DNA of 64,000 bases from Neoroseomonas lacus (GTDB taxonomy: Bacteria > Pseudomonadota > Alphaproteobacteria > Acetobacterales > Acetobacteraceae): positions 459,034-523,033 of the forward strand of contig NZ_BMKW01000002.1 of assembly GCF_014644535.1 (NCBI RefSeq), given 5' to 3'. This document shows, piece after piece, positions 25,639-33,738 of this stretch. Every line of letters begins with the position of its first letter. Positions within the stretch are counted from its first letter, which is position 1. Position numbers and translations under genes: made by a program. The notes below the pieces were generated by a model that searched no databases, was not told where the DNA came from, and saw only the letters and a list, made by a program, of their open reading frames with translations.

Positions 25639-26733
25639 ATGCTAGGCACGGTCATGGCCGGCGCACCGACAGACCGAATCCCGCTTCACACCATCCTGCT
25701 GCCCGTGCTGGGCGTGCTGGCCTGGGTCGTTATCGGCAAGGCCGGGCTCGGGCTGGTGGCGCTGCTGCTCGCGATTGTGCTGCTCGGCAGCGTGCTGGCG
25801 GCCGTCCACCATGCCGAGATCGTCGCGCTGCGCGTGGGCGAACCCTACGGCACCCTGATCCTGGCCCTGGCCGTCACGGTCATCGAGGCCGGGCTGATCA
25901 TCTCGCTGATGCTGGGTGGCGACCCCAATCCGGGGCTGATGCGCGATTCGGTGCATGCCGCGGTGATGCTGGTGCTGCATGGCCTGGCCGGCGCCTGCAT
26001 CGTAATCGGCGCCTGGCGCCACCGCGGGTCGGAATTCCGCGTGGACGGGGCGAATTCCTTCCTCGCCGTGCTCATCCCGATGGCGACGCTGGTGCTGGTG
26101 CTGCCCAACCATGTGCTGTCCACCGAGGGGCCCTACCTGACCACAGCGCAGCTCATCTTCATCTCGGGGGCCTGCCTCGCGCTCTATCTCGCCTTCCTGT
26201 TCATCCAGACCAACTGGCATCGCGACTACTTCCTGCCGGTCGGTGACGGTCCCTCGGCCGGCCATGCCCGCCCGGCGGGCCGGATTGCCGCAGGCTCCGC
26301 CGTGCTGCTCATCGTGGCGCTGACCTCGGTGGTCTTGCTGGCCAAGGCCCTGGCGCCGGCGCTGGAGGAAGGTGTCGCCGCCGTCGGCGCGCCGACGACG
26401 GTGGTCGGCGTCATCGTCGCCGCGATCGTGCTGATGCCCGAAAGCGCTGCGGCGATCCGCGCCGCCGCCCATAACCGCCTGCAATCGAGCATCAACCTGG
26501 TGCTCGGCAGCGCCGTCGCCTGCATCGGGCTGACCGTGCCCGCGGTGGCCGCGGTTTCCTTCATGATCGGGCAACCGCTCGCCCTTGGCATTTCTGCCGG
26601 GCAGACGACGCTGCTGGCACTGTCCTTCGCGGTGGCGATCATCACCTACGGCACGGGCCGGACCAATCTGTTGTGCGGGATCGTCCATCTGGTGCTGGCG
26701 GCAACCTACGTCTTCACCGTCTTCGCGCCGTGA
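25639..26733 (+). CDS. Ca2+/H+ antiporter (ChaA/CAX type)
   Basis: A 364-residue inner-membrane cation antiporter. The two CaCA repeats are marked by GTLILALAVTVIEAGLIIS in the first half and GVIVAAIVLMPESAAAIRAA in the second, each with the acidic residue that binds the cation. About eleven helices are predicted. ChaA-type proteins expel Ca2+, Na+ or K+ at high pH. ATG at 25639 is used; 25654 (MAGAPTD) is an alternative, and neither has a strong ribosome-binding site. The open frame upstream overlaps the divergent VIT1-like gene and is not coding. Confidence 0.88.
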   Translation: MLGTVMAGAPTDRIPLHTILLPVLGVLAWVVIGKAGLGLVALLLAIVLLGSVLAAVHHAEIVALRVGEPYGTLILALAVTVIEAGLIISLMLGGDPNPGLMRDSVHAAVMLVLHGLAGACIVIGAWRHRGSEFRVDGANSFLAVLIPMATLVLVLPNHVLSTEGPYLTTAQLIFISGACLALYLAFLFIQTNWHRDYFLPVGDGPSAGHARPAGRIAAGSAVLLIVALTSVVLLAKALAPALEEGVAAVGAPTTVVGVIVAAIVLMPESAAAIRAAAHNRLQSSINLVLGSAVACIGLTVPAVAAVSFMIGQPLALGISAGQTTLLALSFAVAIITYGTGRTNLLCGIVHLVLAATYVFTVFAP

Positions 26734-26766
26734 TCCACCTCGGGCCGGAAGGCCCGAGGTGAGATA

Positions 26767-26902
26767 TTGTTTGTCCCTCAGGCGGCGGGCGCCGGCCATC
26801 CGGCCGGCTTGCCTCGCGCCCTGCACGGCTGCGCTGGACGCTTCTCTCGGTCTGGGCGCGGTGGCGCCGTGCGCTCCCGGACCGAGGCTGCGCCTCGATC
26901 CG
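26767..26902. repeat. Dispersed structured repeat, family C (copy C1)
   Basis: About 135 bp strongly similar to 60608-60751. The first hairpin is GCCGGCC-ATCC-GGCCGGC; in the other copy it is GCCGCGC-ATCC-GCGCGGC, two fully compensated base pairs with an identical loop. Shared blocks then follow: GGCTTGCCT, TCTGGGCGCGGT, GCGCCGT, GAGGCTGC and CCTCGATCCG, the last forming GAGGC-TGC-GCCTC. It lies after the antiporter gene and directly before repeat B2. Confidence 0.7.
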
Positions 26903-26938
26903 AGGCATCGTCTGCCCCTCGGAGACCGTTCGAAAAGC

Positions 26939-27051
26939 CCGGCACCGGCCCGCACCCCCACCCGGCCACCCACGTCAGTATCCTGGAATGGGTGGCCGGG
27001 TGGGGGTGCGGGCCGGTGCCGGACCTCAAAATGCGCCCCCTGGCGCATTTT
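26939..27051. repeat. Dispersed hairpin repeat, family B (copy B2, perfect 34-bp inverted repeat)
   Basis: Positions 26939-26972 and 26989-27022 are exact reverse complements (34 bp), separated by 16 nt (CGTCAGTATCCTGGAA). A second perfect hairpin, AAAATGCGCC-CCCT-GGCGCATTTT, follows at 27028-27051. The outer arms include CCGGCCCGCACCCCCAC. This is the best preserved B unit; related copies are at 0.5, 33.3 and 50.7 kb. Confidence 0.85.
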
Positions 27052-27166
27052 CAATCGGTCTCTCGGACCGCGAGCGCCGAGCGCGTGCCTTCTCCCCGCG
27101 CAGCGGCGGCCCCATTGGTCTGCCGGCGCGTCCCGCCTATCCTCGCTGCCTCTGGAGGATCCCGCC

Positions 27167-27931
27167 ATGCCCAACCCGACCGCCTGCCTGCTCATCATCG
27201 GCAATGAAGTGCTGTCGGGCCGCACGCAGGACGCCAACCTGAAATTCATCGCCACCCGCCTCGGCGAGATCGGTATCCCGCTGCGCGAGGTCCGCGTCAT
27301 CCCCGATGTACCGGCGACCATCATCGGCACGGTGAACGAGGTGCGTGCCAAATACGACCACGTCTTCACCACCGGCGGCATCGGCCCGACGCATGACGAC
27401 ATTACCAGCGAATGCGTCGCCGCGGCCTTCGGCGTGCCCTGGGAACCGCATCCGGAAGCCTGGCGGCGGCTGGAATCCCATTATGCGCGGCAGACGCCGC
27501 CGGGCGATTTCAACGCCGCCCGCCAGCGCATGGCGACGATGCCGCGCGGGGCGACGCTGATCGACAACATCATCTCCATCGCCCCCGGCTTCACCATGGG
27601 CAATGTCCACGTCATGGCCGGGGTGCCGCGCATCATGCAGGCGATGTTCGAGGCGCTCGCCCCCACGCTCCAGGGCGGCCCGCCCATCGTCTCGGCCGCA
27701 GTGCACGCCAACGGGCTGATGGAAGGGCGGATCGCCGAAGGCCTCGCCGCCATCCAGGCGCGCTACCCGGACATCGATATCGGCTCCTACCCCTATTACC
27801 GCGCGGGCGGCGGCGGTGTCGCGGTGGTGGCCAAGGGCATCGAACCCACGGCAGTGAAGCAGGCCGCGCATGACGTGCTGGTATTCATGCGTGCCTGCGG
27901 CGGACAGCCGATCGAAGGCGAACCGGGTTGA
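27167..27931 (+). CDS. Molybdopterin-binding (CinA N-terminal type) domain protein
   Basis: A 254-residue protein with a MoCF/MogA-type domain at residues 1-170: LIIGNEVLSGRTQDANLKF and VFTTGGIGPTHDDITSECVA are the signature loops. It corresponds to the N-terminal half of CinA (competence/damage-inducible protein) without the nicotinamide-nucleotide deamidase domain. The C-terminal 80 residues form a separate small domain. The nucleotide or cofactor handled is unknown. The ATG follows GGAGG. The ACR3 gene starts 16 bp downstream. Confidence 0.88.
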   Translation: MPNPTACLLIIGNEVLSGRTQDANLKFIATRLGEIGIPLREVRVIPDVPATIIGTVNEVRAKYDHVFTTGGIGPTHDDITSECVAAAFGVPWEPHPEAWRRLESHYARQTPPGDFNAARQRMATMPRGATLIDNIISIAPGFTMGNVHVMAGVPRIMQAMFEALAPTLQGGPPIVSAAVHANGLMEGRIAEGLAAIQARYPDIDIGSYPYYRAGGGGVAVVAKGIEPTAVKQAAHDVLVFMRACGGQPIEGEPG

Positions 27932-27947
27932 TGTCGGGGCGCTTGGC

Positions 27948-29009
27948 ATGAGCACCACCGCCGTCGCACCCGCGCGTCTTGGGCTGTTCGAGCGCTACCT
28001 CTCCCTCTGGGTCGCGCTGTGCATCGCGGTGGGCATCCTGCTCGGCCATCTCGCGCCGGGCGCCTTCGCCATGGTGGCGCAGGCCGAACTCGCCAAAGTC
28101 AACCTGCCGGTCGCCGCCCTCGTGTGGCTGATGATCGTGCCGATGCTGCTCAAGATCGATTTCGGCGCCCTGGGCGGCGTGCGGGAACACTGGCGCGGCA
28201 TTGGCGTGACGCTGTTCGTCAATTGGGCGGTGAAGCCGTTCTCGATGGCGCTGCTCGGCACGGTCTTCATCGGCTGGCTGTTCGCCCCGCTGCTGCCGCA
28301 GGCGCAGATCCCGTCCTATATCGCCGGGCTGATCCTGCTCGCCGCCGCGCCCTGCACGGCGATGGTCTTCGTCTGGTCCGAACTCTGCGGCGGGGAACCC
28401 CACTACACGTTGAGCCAGGTGGCGCTGAACGACGCCATCATGGTGGTGGCCTTCGCGCCGCTGGTCGGGCTGCTGCTCGGCGTGGCCTCCATCACGGTGC
28501 CGTGGGACACGCTGTTCCTCTCCGTGGTGCTGTACATCATCGTGCCAGTGGTGGTGGCGCAGGTCTGGCGGCGGTCGCTGCTTGCCGGTGGTGGCGCAGC
28601 GGCACTGTCCAGCGTCCTTGCGCGGCTGCAGCCGGTCTCACTGTTGGCGCTGCTGGCGACGCTGGTGTTGCTGTTCGGTTTCCAGGGCGAGCGTATCCTG
28701 GCGCAGCCGCTGGTGATCGCGCTGCTGGCCGTGCCGATCCTGCTCCAGGTCTATCTCAATGCCGGACTCGCCTATTGGCTCAGCCGGCGCTTCGGCGTCG
28801 CCTGGTGCGTCGCCGCGCCGGCGGCGCTGATCGGCGCGTCGAATTTCTTCGAGCTGGCGGTGGCGGCGGCGATTTCACTGTTCGGCATCGATTCCGGCGC
28901 GGCGCTGGCGACGGTGGTCGGCGTGCTGGTGGAAGTGCCGGTGATGCTCTCCGTCGTGCGCATCGTCACCGCGACGCGCGGCTGGTACGAGGCCGGCGCG
29001 ACGCGCTGA
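27948..29009 (+). CDS. arsB: ACR3-family arsenite efflux transporter
   Basis: A 353-residue, ten-helix inner-membrane carrier of the BART superfamily. VNLPVAALVWLMIVPMLLKIDF, AAAPCTAMVFVWSELCGG (with the Cys essential in ACR3 proteins) and LIGASNFFELAVAAAISLFG are family signatures; the last holds the conserved Glu. It exports As(III), possibly Sb(III), using proton force. No arsR or arsC lies nearby, which is unusual for ars genes, and it directly follows a MoCF-domain gene. The start at 27948 was chosen over an upstream start inside that gene. Confidence 0.9.
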   Translation: MSTTAVAPARLGLFERYLSLWVALCIAVGILLGHLAPGAFAMVAQAELAKVNLPVAALVWLMIVPMLLKIDFGALGGVREHWRGIGVTLFVNWAVKPFSMALLGTVFIGWLFAPLLPQAQIPSYIAGLILLAAAPCTAMVFVWSELCGGEPHYTLSQVALNDAIMVVAFAPLVGLLLGVASITVPWDTLFLSVVLYIIVPVVVAQVWRRSLLAGGGAAALSSVLARLQPVSLLALLATLVLLFGFQGERILAQPLVIALLAVPILLQVYLNAGLAYWLSRRFGVAWCVAAPAALIGASNFFELAVAAAISLFGIDSGAALATVVGVLVEVPVMLSVVRIVTATRGWYEAGATR

Positions 29010-29157
29010 GGTCTCGGGCCAACCGGGACGACAAGCGTACCGGGAATGCCCGTGCCAACAGCCGTGGCGGGCGCCGGCTTCCGGACAGAATCCTCGTCGC
29101 GCGCACGGCTCGACCGTACCCGGGCGACACAACCACGTCGCTCCAGACAAGAAGAAA

Positions 29158-30198
29158 TCAACCGGCCAGTTCGAACAACAGCATCAGGCTGCGCTGATTC
29201 GGCATGTGGTTGTCGTCGGCGACGATGGCGACCAGGGTTCGCCCGTCATGGCGGCGCGCCGTGACGCCCTCGAAATTCTCCGCCGGCACGGGGTTGCCGT
29301 CGATGCGCAGGATCTCTTGCCCCTCCAGCACCGCGCCCGGCCTCATGGCGCCGGCGGGCAGGCGGACCAGGCGGCCGGAAAAGCCGCTGTACCAACGAAA
29401 GCGGCGCTCCAGGACCAGCGCCCCGCCATCCGGTAAGCCGGTGGCGTCAACCGGCACGAAGCCCTCTGCCGGGCGATAGGTGAGCGGCGCCCAGAGTCCC
29501 GGCCCGCCAACCCAACCCTGACGCAGGGAAGGGCTGCCGGTCGGCTGCAAATCCTCGGCAATGGCAAGCAGGCGGCCATCGGCCAGCAGGGCCAGCGATT
29601 CCAGCCCGCCATTCGCTGGTGCACGATCGAGGCCGGTCGGGGCCTCGACATAGAGGCCCGCATCGTCAAGCCGACGATAGGCGCGGATGCGATGCCATCG
29701 TTCGAAAGCGACCAGCCAAGTGCCGTCGGGCAGGCGCGTCAGCGCCTCCGCGTCGCCACCAAAGCCGCCCGGCAGAGGCCGTCCGCCGCCATCATTCAGG
29801 GGACCGGACGCGATCGGCGCAAGTCCCGCCGGAAGCCCGTCCCGCAGCACAAGGCGGGCCTGCGCCCAGCGCGTTCGGTCATCGACGAATGTCGCGACCA
29901 GGCCGTCATCCAGATACAGCCCGGACAGGCCACCGGCCCCAAGGTTGGCATTGTCGATATCGAGGCCGCCCAGGCTGCGCAGCGGGCCAGCGAGCGGCAG
30001 GGGCGGCAGGGCATTGGCGGCACCGCCTGCGGGGGGCGTCGGGTAGGGGTGGAGGCACCCCGTCGTGGCCAGTGCCGCGGCGAGCGCGGCGCGTCGGGAG
30101 AGGCCCTTGCCCTGCCCTGTCTCCCCACTAACCGGAGGCCTGGCGCATGATCGCCAGGTTTGGTGGTGAAGTCGTTTCCAGGGCACGGAAGGAGGCAC
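29158..30198 (-). CDS. Esterase-like phytase-family protein, probable lipoprotein
   Basis: A 346-residue exported protein. An SRRAALAAALATTGC stretch (residues about 34-48) combines a twin-arginine-like pair, a hydrophobic core and a lipobox ending in Cys. The rest matches the esterase-like activity of phytase domain, a beta-propeller: GGLSGLYLDDG, DAEALTRLPDGTWLVAFER, NGGLESLALLADGRLLAIAED and NFEGVTARRHDGRT are the repeated blades. The start is uncertain: GTG at 30198 is the only in-frame start codon found, and it gives a long 33-residue n-region. Substrate unknown. Confidence 0.75.
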   Translation of the reverse strand: MPPSVPWKRLHHQTWRSCARPPVSGETGQGKGLSRRAALAAALATTGCLHPYPTPPAGGAANALPPLPLAGPLRSLGGLDIDNANLGAGGLSGLYLDDGLVATFVDDRTRWAQARLVLRDGLPAGLAPIASGPLNDGGGRPLPGGFGGDAEALTRLPDGTWLVAFERWHRIRAYRRLDDAGLYVEAPTGLDRAPANGGLESLALLADGRLLAIAEDLQPTGSPSLRQGWVGGPGLWAPLTYRPAEGFVPVDATGLPDGGALVLERRFRWYSGFSGRLVRLPAGAMRPGAVLEGQEILRIDGNPVPAENFEGVTARRHDGRTLVAIVADDNHMPNQRSLMLLFELAG

Positions 30199-30529
30199 GA
30201 CGGGCCGGGTTCTCCGCGTCAGCGTCGCGCCGACACAGGCGGTCTGTCGCCCGGCCCAACATAGTCAGAGGAGCCTGGGTGTCCATCGGCGCAAGGGTGA
30301 AGCCGACCGTCGAGAGCCACCACCGCGTCGAGCCCGGGTACGGCGGGCAGCGCCTCGACGGCTTCATCGGCCCCTGAAACGCCGGCCAAGGCGCCGGCGA
30401 GGCCTCGCACCCGACGCACTCATCCGCAGGACGCGGCAAACGGAAATCCGGGGCCTCAACGCACATCCGCACCACCGAATGTCCACGCAAGGATCTAGTG
30501 TCCTGCGCGAAGAATCGAGAGGAAACGAC
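30199..30529. other. Divergent intergenic region without recognised gene
   Basis: A 330-bp spacer between the phytase-like gene (minus) and panE (plus). Open frames here have no recognisable product. The promoters of both neighbours must lie here but no clear pair was seen. Confidence 0.4.
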
Positions 30530-31471
30530 ATGCGTGTCCTGGTGCTGGGGGCCGGTGCCCTGGGTGGCTATTTTGGCGGGCGGCTTGCCGAGGCCGGTAC
30601 GGCGGAGGTCGCCTTCCTGGTCCGCCAGGCGCGCCAGGCAGTGCTGGAGCGCGACGGCCTGGTCATTGAAAGCCCGTTCGGCGCCTGGCGCGGCCCCGTC
30701 GCCACGATCGGCGCCGAGCGGGTCGGGCCGGGATGGGACGTGATCCTGCTCTCCTGCAAGGCCTATGACCTGGACGATGCGATTGCCGCCATCCGCCCGG
30801 CCGTGGATGGTCGGACCGCCATCCTGCCGGTGCTCAATGGCCTGTCCCATATTGAGAGGCTGGGCGAGGCCTTCGGCGTCGATCGCGTCCTTGGCGGTCT
30901 GGCAAAGATCCAGGCGACGCTAGCCCCCGATGGGATGGTGCGGCAGCTCAATGACTGGCGCTGGATCACCTTCGGGGAAACCGGCGGCGGGCTGTCCGAC
31001 CGTGTCCGCGCCATCGAAGCCGCCTTCGCGCCCGCCCGCGGCGTGGTCGCACAGGCAGTGCCCGACATCATGGCACGGATGTGGGAGAAGCTGGTGCATC
31101 TGGGCACCAGCGCGATCGGCACCGTGCTGATGCGCGCCAATGTGGGGGAGATCGTGCGCGGCGGCGGCAGCGCCTTCCTGCACCGCCTGCTCGAACGCAA
31201 TGCGGCCATCGCGGCCGCCCATGGCTTTCCGATGCGCGAGGCCTTCATGGCCGAATACCGCACGCTGTTTGCCGACCCGGCGAGTGCCTATGCCACCTCG
31301 ATGCTGCGCGATATCGAGGCCGGCGGGCGGATCGAGGCCGACCACATCCTTGGCTTCCTGCTGGCGGCCCTCCGGCGCGCCGGCCTGCCCGAGGAGGTCC
31401 ATGAAGCCGCTTTGCTGCATGCCCACGCCTATGAGCAGCGCCGCGCGGCCGATCGACTGCCACGAGGCTGA
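30530..31471 (+). CDS. panE: 2-dehydropantoate 2-reductase
   Basis: A 313-residue NADPH-dependent reductase of the ApbA/PanE family, which reduces ketopantoate to pantoate for coenzyme A synthesis. VLVLGAGALGGYFGGRLAEAG is the Rossmann motif. LLSCKAYDLDDAI holds the conserved catalytic-region Lys, and WEKLVHLGTSAIGTVLMRAN the second Lys/Asn region. The C-terminal domain has the usual SMLRDIEAGGRIEADHILG. Several bacteria carry paralogues that act on other 2-ketoacids, so the in vivo role is not certain. ATG at 30530 follows GAGAGGAAA. Confidence 0.88.
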   Translation: MRVLVLGAGALGGYFGGRLAEAGTAEVAFLVRQARQAVLERDGLVIESPFGAWRGPVATIGAERVGPGWDVILLSCKAYDLDDAIAAIRPAVDGRTAILPVLNGLSHIERLGEAFGVDRVLGGLAKIQATLAPDGMVRQLNDWRWITFGETGGGLSDRVRAIEAAFAPARGVVAQAVPDIMARMWEKLVHLGTSAIGTVLMRANVGEIVRGGGSAFLHRLLERNAAIAAAHGFPMREAFMAEYRTLFADPASAYATSMLRDIEAGGRIEADHILGFLLAALRRAGLPEEVHEAALLHAHAYEQRRAADRLPRG

Positions 31472-31546
31472 GAGACGCACCCATCATATTGCGACGCACA
31501 AACGATCGTCTCAAACTGGCACCGAGGCACCGATAATGCCGCACGC

Positions 31547-31595
31547 GGACCTGCATCACGAAATATATGCATGCAATGCGAGACATCGCAGGTCC
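31547..31595. promoter_or_regulatory. Inverted repeat upstream of the MarR gene
   Basis: GGACCTGC (31547-31554) and GCAGGTCC (31588-31595) are perfect 8-bp inverted arms 33 bp apart, enclosing AT-rich DNA (AAATATATGCATGCAATGC) that contains the palindrome TGCATGCA. It lies 40-90 bp before the MarR start and could be its autoregulatory site or a transcript hairpin. Confidence 0.35.
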
Positions 31596-31635
31596 GAAAT
31601 GGTTAATGTACCGCCTTCCATCGGGGTGGATCGCC

Positions 31636-32091
31636 ATGGACACGGAACACACATCGCCTCGCTTTGTAGATGATTATCTACTTTCGCTACTTGCGCGTGC
31701 ATCGCATGTCGTTTCCGCGGAGTTCCACGACCGAATTCGCGCGCGTGGGGTCTCGGTTCCGGTGTGGCGTGTGTTGGGCACGCTGTCAGGCGGGCCCGAG
31801 ACCGTGACCGTGCTCGCCGACGCGTGCCTCCTGCAACAGCCGACCATGACCAAGGTGCTCGACCGCATGGAGCGCAGTGGCCTGGTGACACGCCAGCAGG
31901 ATGCGCGGGACCGGCGGCTGGTACGGGTGCACCTCGCCCCCAAGGGAGAGACGATGCTGGCCGAATTGCTGGTCGCCGCGCGTGCCCATGAGGCCGAGGT
32001 TGTCGCCCGCCATCCCGATGCGGCCGCGATCAAGGACCTGCTGCGTGCGCTGATCGCCCGGCAAGGGCGCAAGCACCGACCCCGCGCCTAG
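31636..32091 (+). CDS. MarR-family transcriptional regulator
   Basis: A 151-residue winged-helix regulator. VPVWRVLGTLSGGPETVTVLA leads into the helix-turn-helix QQPTMTKVLDRMERSGLV, and the wing TRQQDARDRRLVRVHLAPKG has the MarR signature DxRDxR. It probably represses a nearby gene and is released by a small ligand; the candidates are panE upstream or the dehydrogenase gene downstream. ATG at 31636 is preferred to 31567 as family similarity starts near SPRFVDDYLLS. Confidence 0.88.
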   Translation: MDTEHTSPRFVDDYLLSLLARASHVVSAEFHDRIRARGVSVPVWRVLGTLSGGPETVTVLADACLLQQPTMTKVLDRMERSGLVTRQQDARDRRLVRVHLAPKGETMLAELLVAARAHEAEVVARHPDAAAIKDLLRALIARQGRKHRPRA

Positions 32092-32232
32092 AACAGGCTC
32101 CGGTCGAGAGGCCGCCGCCTGGTCGTTCGATTGAGTATCGTCAGGCCGAACAATGATGCCAGCCTCGGCCGATCTGCTCTAGGCTTCGGGCAGTGCCGTC
32201 CTGACGCCGGCACTGTTCAAGCCGAGACCGCC

Positions 32233-32322
32233 ATGCCTTCCATCCATCGCCTGCGGCAAATCGCGCTGCTGCTCATGGTCGTCTTCGCCGTCGTCCAGTT
32301 GCTGGTCGCGATGACGCGTTGA
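32233..32322 (+). CDS. Candidate 29-residue membrane peptide
   Basis: A short frame reads MPSIHRLRQIALLLMVVFAV and ends QLLVAMTR: a positively charged lead, one hydrophobic helix and a charged end, as in small inner-membrane proteins. It lies 50 bp before the dehydrogenase gene. The ribosome-binding site is weak (GCCGAGA), so the call is tentative. Confidence 0.3.
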   Translation: MPSIHRLRQIALLLMVVFAVVQLLVAMTR

Positions 32323-32372
32323 CCGCCCGCCGTGACGACGCCAGCTTGCGCCCCTCACACGGGGTCAAAGAC

Positions 32373-33272
32373 ATGAAGGTCGGCGTCATCGGGTTGGGCA
32401 GCATGGGCATGGGCGCGGCGCTGAGCCTGTTGCGTGCCGGGCATGACGTGACCGGCTGTGACATGCGGGAGACCGCGCGGGCGGAATTCGCCGAGGCCGG
32501 CGGCGGCGTCGCGGCCAAGGCCTCCGAACTGCCGCAGGGGCTCGAGGCGCTCGTCGTGCTGGTGGTCAATGCCGCCCAGACCGAGGCGGCGGTGTTCGGC
32601 GCCGATGGCGCGCTGCCGCGCCTGGCCCCGGGCGCTGTGATCGTGAGTTCCGCCACCATGGGGCCGGATGCGGCGCGCGCCCTGGCCGAGCTGGCGGCGG
32701 CGCGACAGTTCCTGTTCCTCGACGCGCCGGTCTCGGGTGGCGCGGTCAAGGCGCGGGCGGGCGAGATGACGGTGATGGCCTCCGGCAGCGCGGCCGCCTT
32801 CGCGGCGGCGGAACCGGTGCTCGGCGCGGTCGCCGCCAAAGTGTGGAACCTCGGCGAGGAACCCGGGATCGGCGCCACGGTGAAGGTGGTGCATCAGTTG
32901 CTCGCCGGCGTGCATATCGCGGTGGCGGCGGAGGCGATGGCGCTGGGCATCCGCGCCGGCGCCGATCCGCAGCAGCTTTACGACGTCGTGACGAGCGCGG
33001 CCGGAAATTCCTGGATGTTCGAGAACCGCATGGCCCGCGTACTCACCGGCGATGACGAACCGCGATCAGCCGTGGACATCTTCGTGAAGGATCTTGGCCT
33101 GGTCGCGGACATGGCGCGCGGGCTGAACTTCCCGGTGCCACTGGCCTCCCAGGCGCAGCAGCTGTTCACCGCGGCGCGGGCGATCGGCCAGGGCGGCAAG
33201 GATGATGGTTTCGTCATCCGGGTGTGGCAGGCGATGACCGGGATCAAGCTGCCGGGCGACGGCAAGGGCTGA
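32373..33272 (+). CDS. NAD(P)-dependent beta-hydroxyacid dehydrogenase (HIBADH family)
   Basis: A 299-residue oxidoreductase of the 3-hydroxyisobutyrate/L-threonate dehydrogenase family. VGVIGLGSMGMGAALSLLRAG is the Rossmann motif and DAPVSGGAVKARAGEMTVMA the substrate-binding signature. VKVVHQLLAGVHIAVAAEAM supplies the catalytic Lys (KVVHQ in place of KLxNN), and VDIFVKDLGLV is the late conserved motif. The KVVHQLLAG form is typical of the LtnD (L-threonate dehydrogenase) branch, but the expected LtnK/LtnI/LtnH partners are not adjacent. Confidence 0.87.
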   Translation: MKVGVIGLGSMGMGAALSLLRAGHDVTGCDMRETARAEFAEAGGGVAAKASELPQGLEALVVLVVNAAQTEAAVFGADGALPRLAPGAVIVSSATMGPDAARALAELAAARQFLFLDAPVSGGAVKARAGEMTVMASGSAAAFAAAEPVLGAVAAKVWNLGEEPGIGATVKVVHQLLAGVHIAVAAEAMALGIRAGADPQQLYDVVTSAAGNSWMFENRMARVLTGDDEPRSAVDIFVKDLGLVADMARGLNFPVPLASQAQQLFTAARAIGQGGKDDGFVIRVWQAMTGIKLPGDGKG

Positions 33273-33288
33273 GAGCCTGTTGGAAAGT

Positions 33289-33408
33289 CCGGCAGCGGCC
33301 CGCCCCGGCCCGGCCACCCACGCCAGCATCGTGAAATGAGTGGCCGAGGGGCGGGCCGGTGCCGTACGTGGAAACGCACCGGAAGGCGCGTTCCCAAACG
33401 GACTCTCG
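33289..33408. repeat. Dispersed hairpin repeat, family B (copy B3)
   Basis: Left arm CCGGCAGCGGCCCG to CGGCCACCCA and right arm GAGTGGCCGAGGGGCGGGCCGG pair imperfectly around a 16-nt spacer, CGCCAGCATCGTGAAA, close to the B2 spacer. A second GGAAACGCACC/GGCGCGTTCC hairpin follows, as in B2, then CGGACTCTCGG (CGGTCTCTCGG in B2). It fills the convergent gap between the dehydrogenase and cupin genes. Confidence 0.75.
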
Positions 33409-33411
33409 GCC

Positions 33412-33738
33412 TCACGGCAAGTGCACCGCCAGCCAGATCGCCTCCACCGCCGGGTCGGTCCAGACGACGCGATGTCGGCAGCAAGCCGGCAGATGCACCC
33501 AGTCGCCAGGGGCGAGCGGGTGTTCGGTGCCATCGGCGAAGCCCAGCCGCGCCGCCCCGGCGACGAGCAGGACGAATTCCGCCCAGCCCTGTTCGTACCA
33601 GTCGCCGTCGCGGACGGCGCGGGAGGCGATGCGTTCCACCCGCGCTCCGCCGGCACGCAGCAATTCCGTGAAGGTTTCCGCCCCCGGCGCGGCGGGGGCG
33701 GGCCCGTCATGCAGGCTGCCGAAGCGCGGTGCGCTCAC
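33412..33738 (-). CDS. Small cupin-domain protein
   Basis: A 108-residue single beta-barrel cupin. FVLLVAGAARLGFADGTEHPL and GDWVHLPACCRHRVVWTDP carry the second cupin motif; only one clear metal-type His (CCRHRV) remains, so metal binding is doubtful. The GTG start overlaps the amidase stop, so the two are co-translated. The family term DUF-like cupin is as far as the sequence goes; a regulatory or isomerase role would be guesswork. Confidence 0.75.
   Translation of the reverse strand: MSAPRFGSLHDGPAPAAPGAETFTELLRAGGARVERIASRAVRDGDWYEQGWAEFVLLVAGAARLGFADGTEHPLAPGDWVHLPACCRHRVVWTDPAVEAIWLAVHLP

Noticed and set aside
26734-27166. Riboswitch or leader RNA before the MoCF-domain gene (a molybdenum cofactor motif was considered)
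   Set aside because: The structured DNA here is explained by repeats C1 and B2, which also occur at unrelated loci, and no Moco riboswitch core was recognised.
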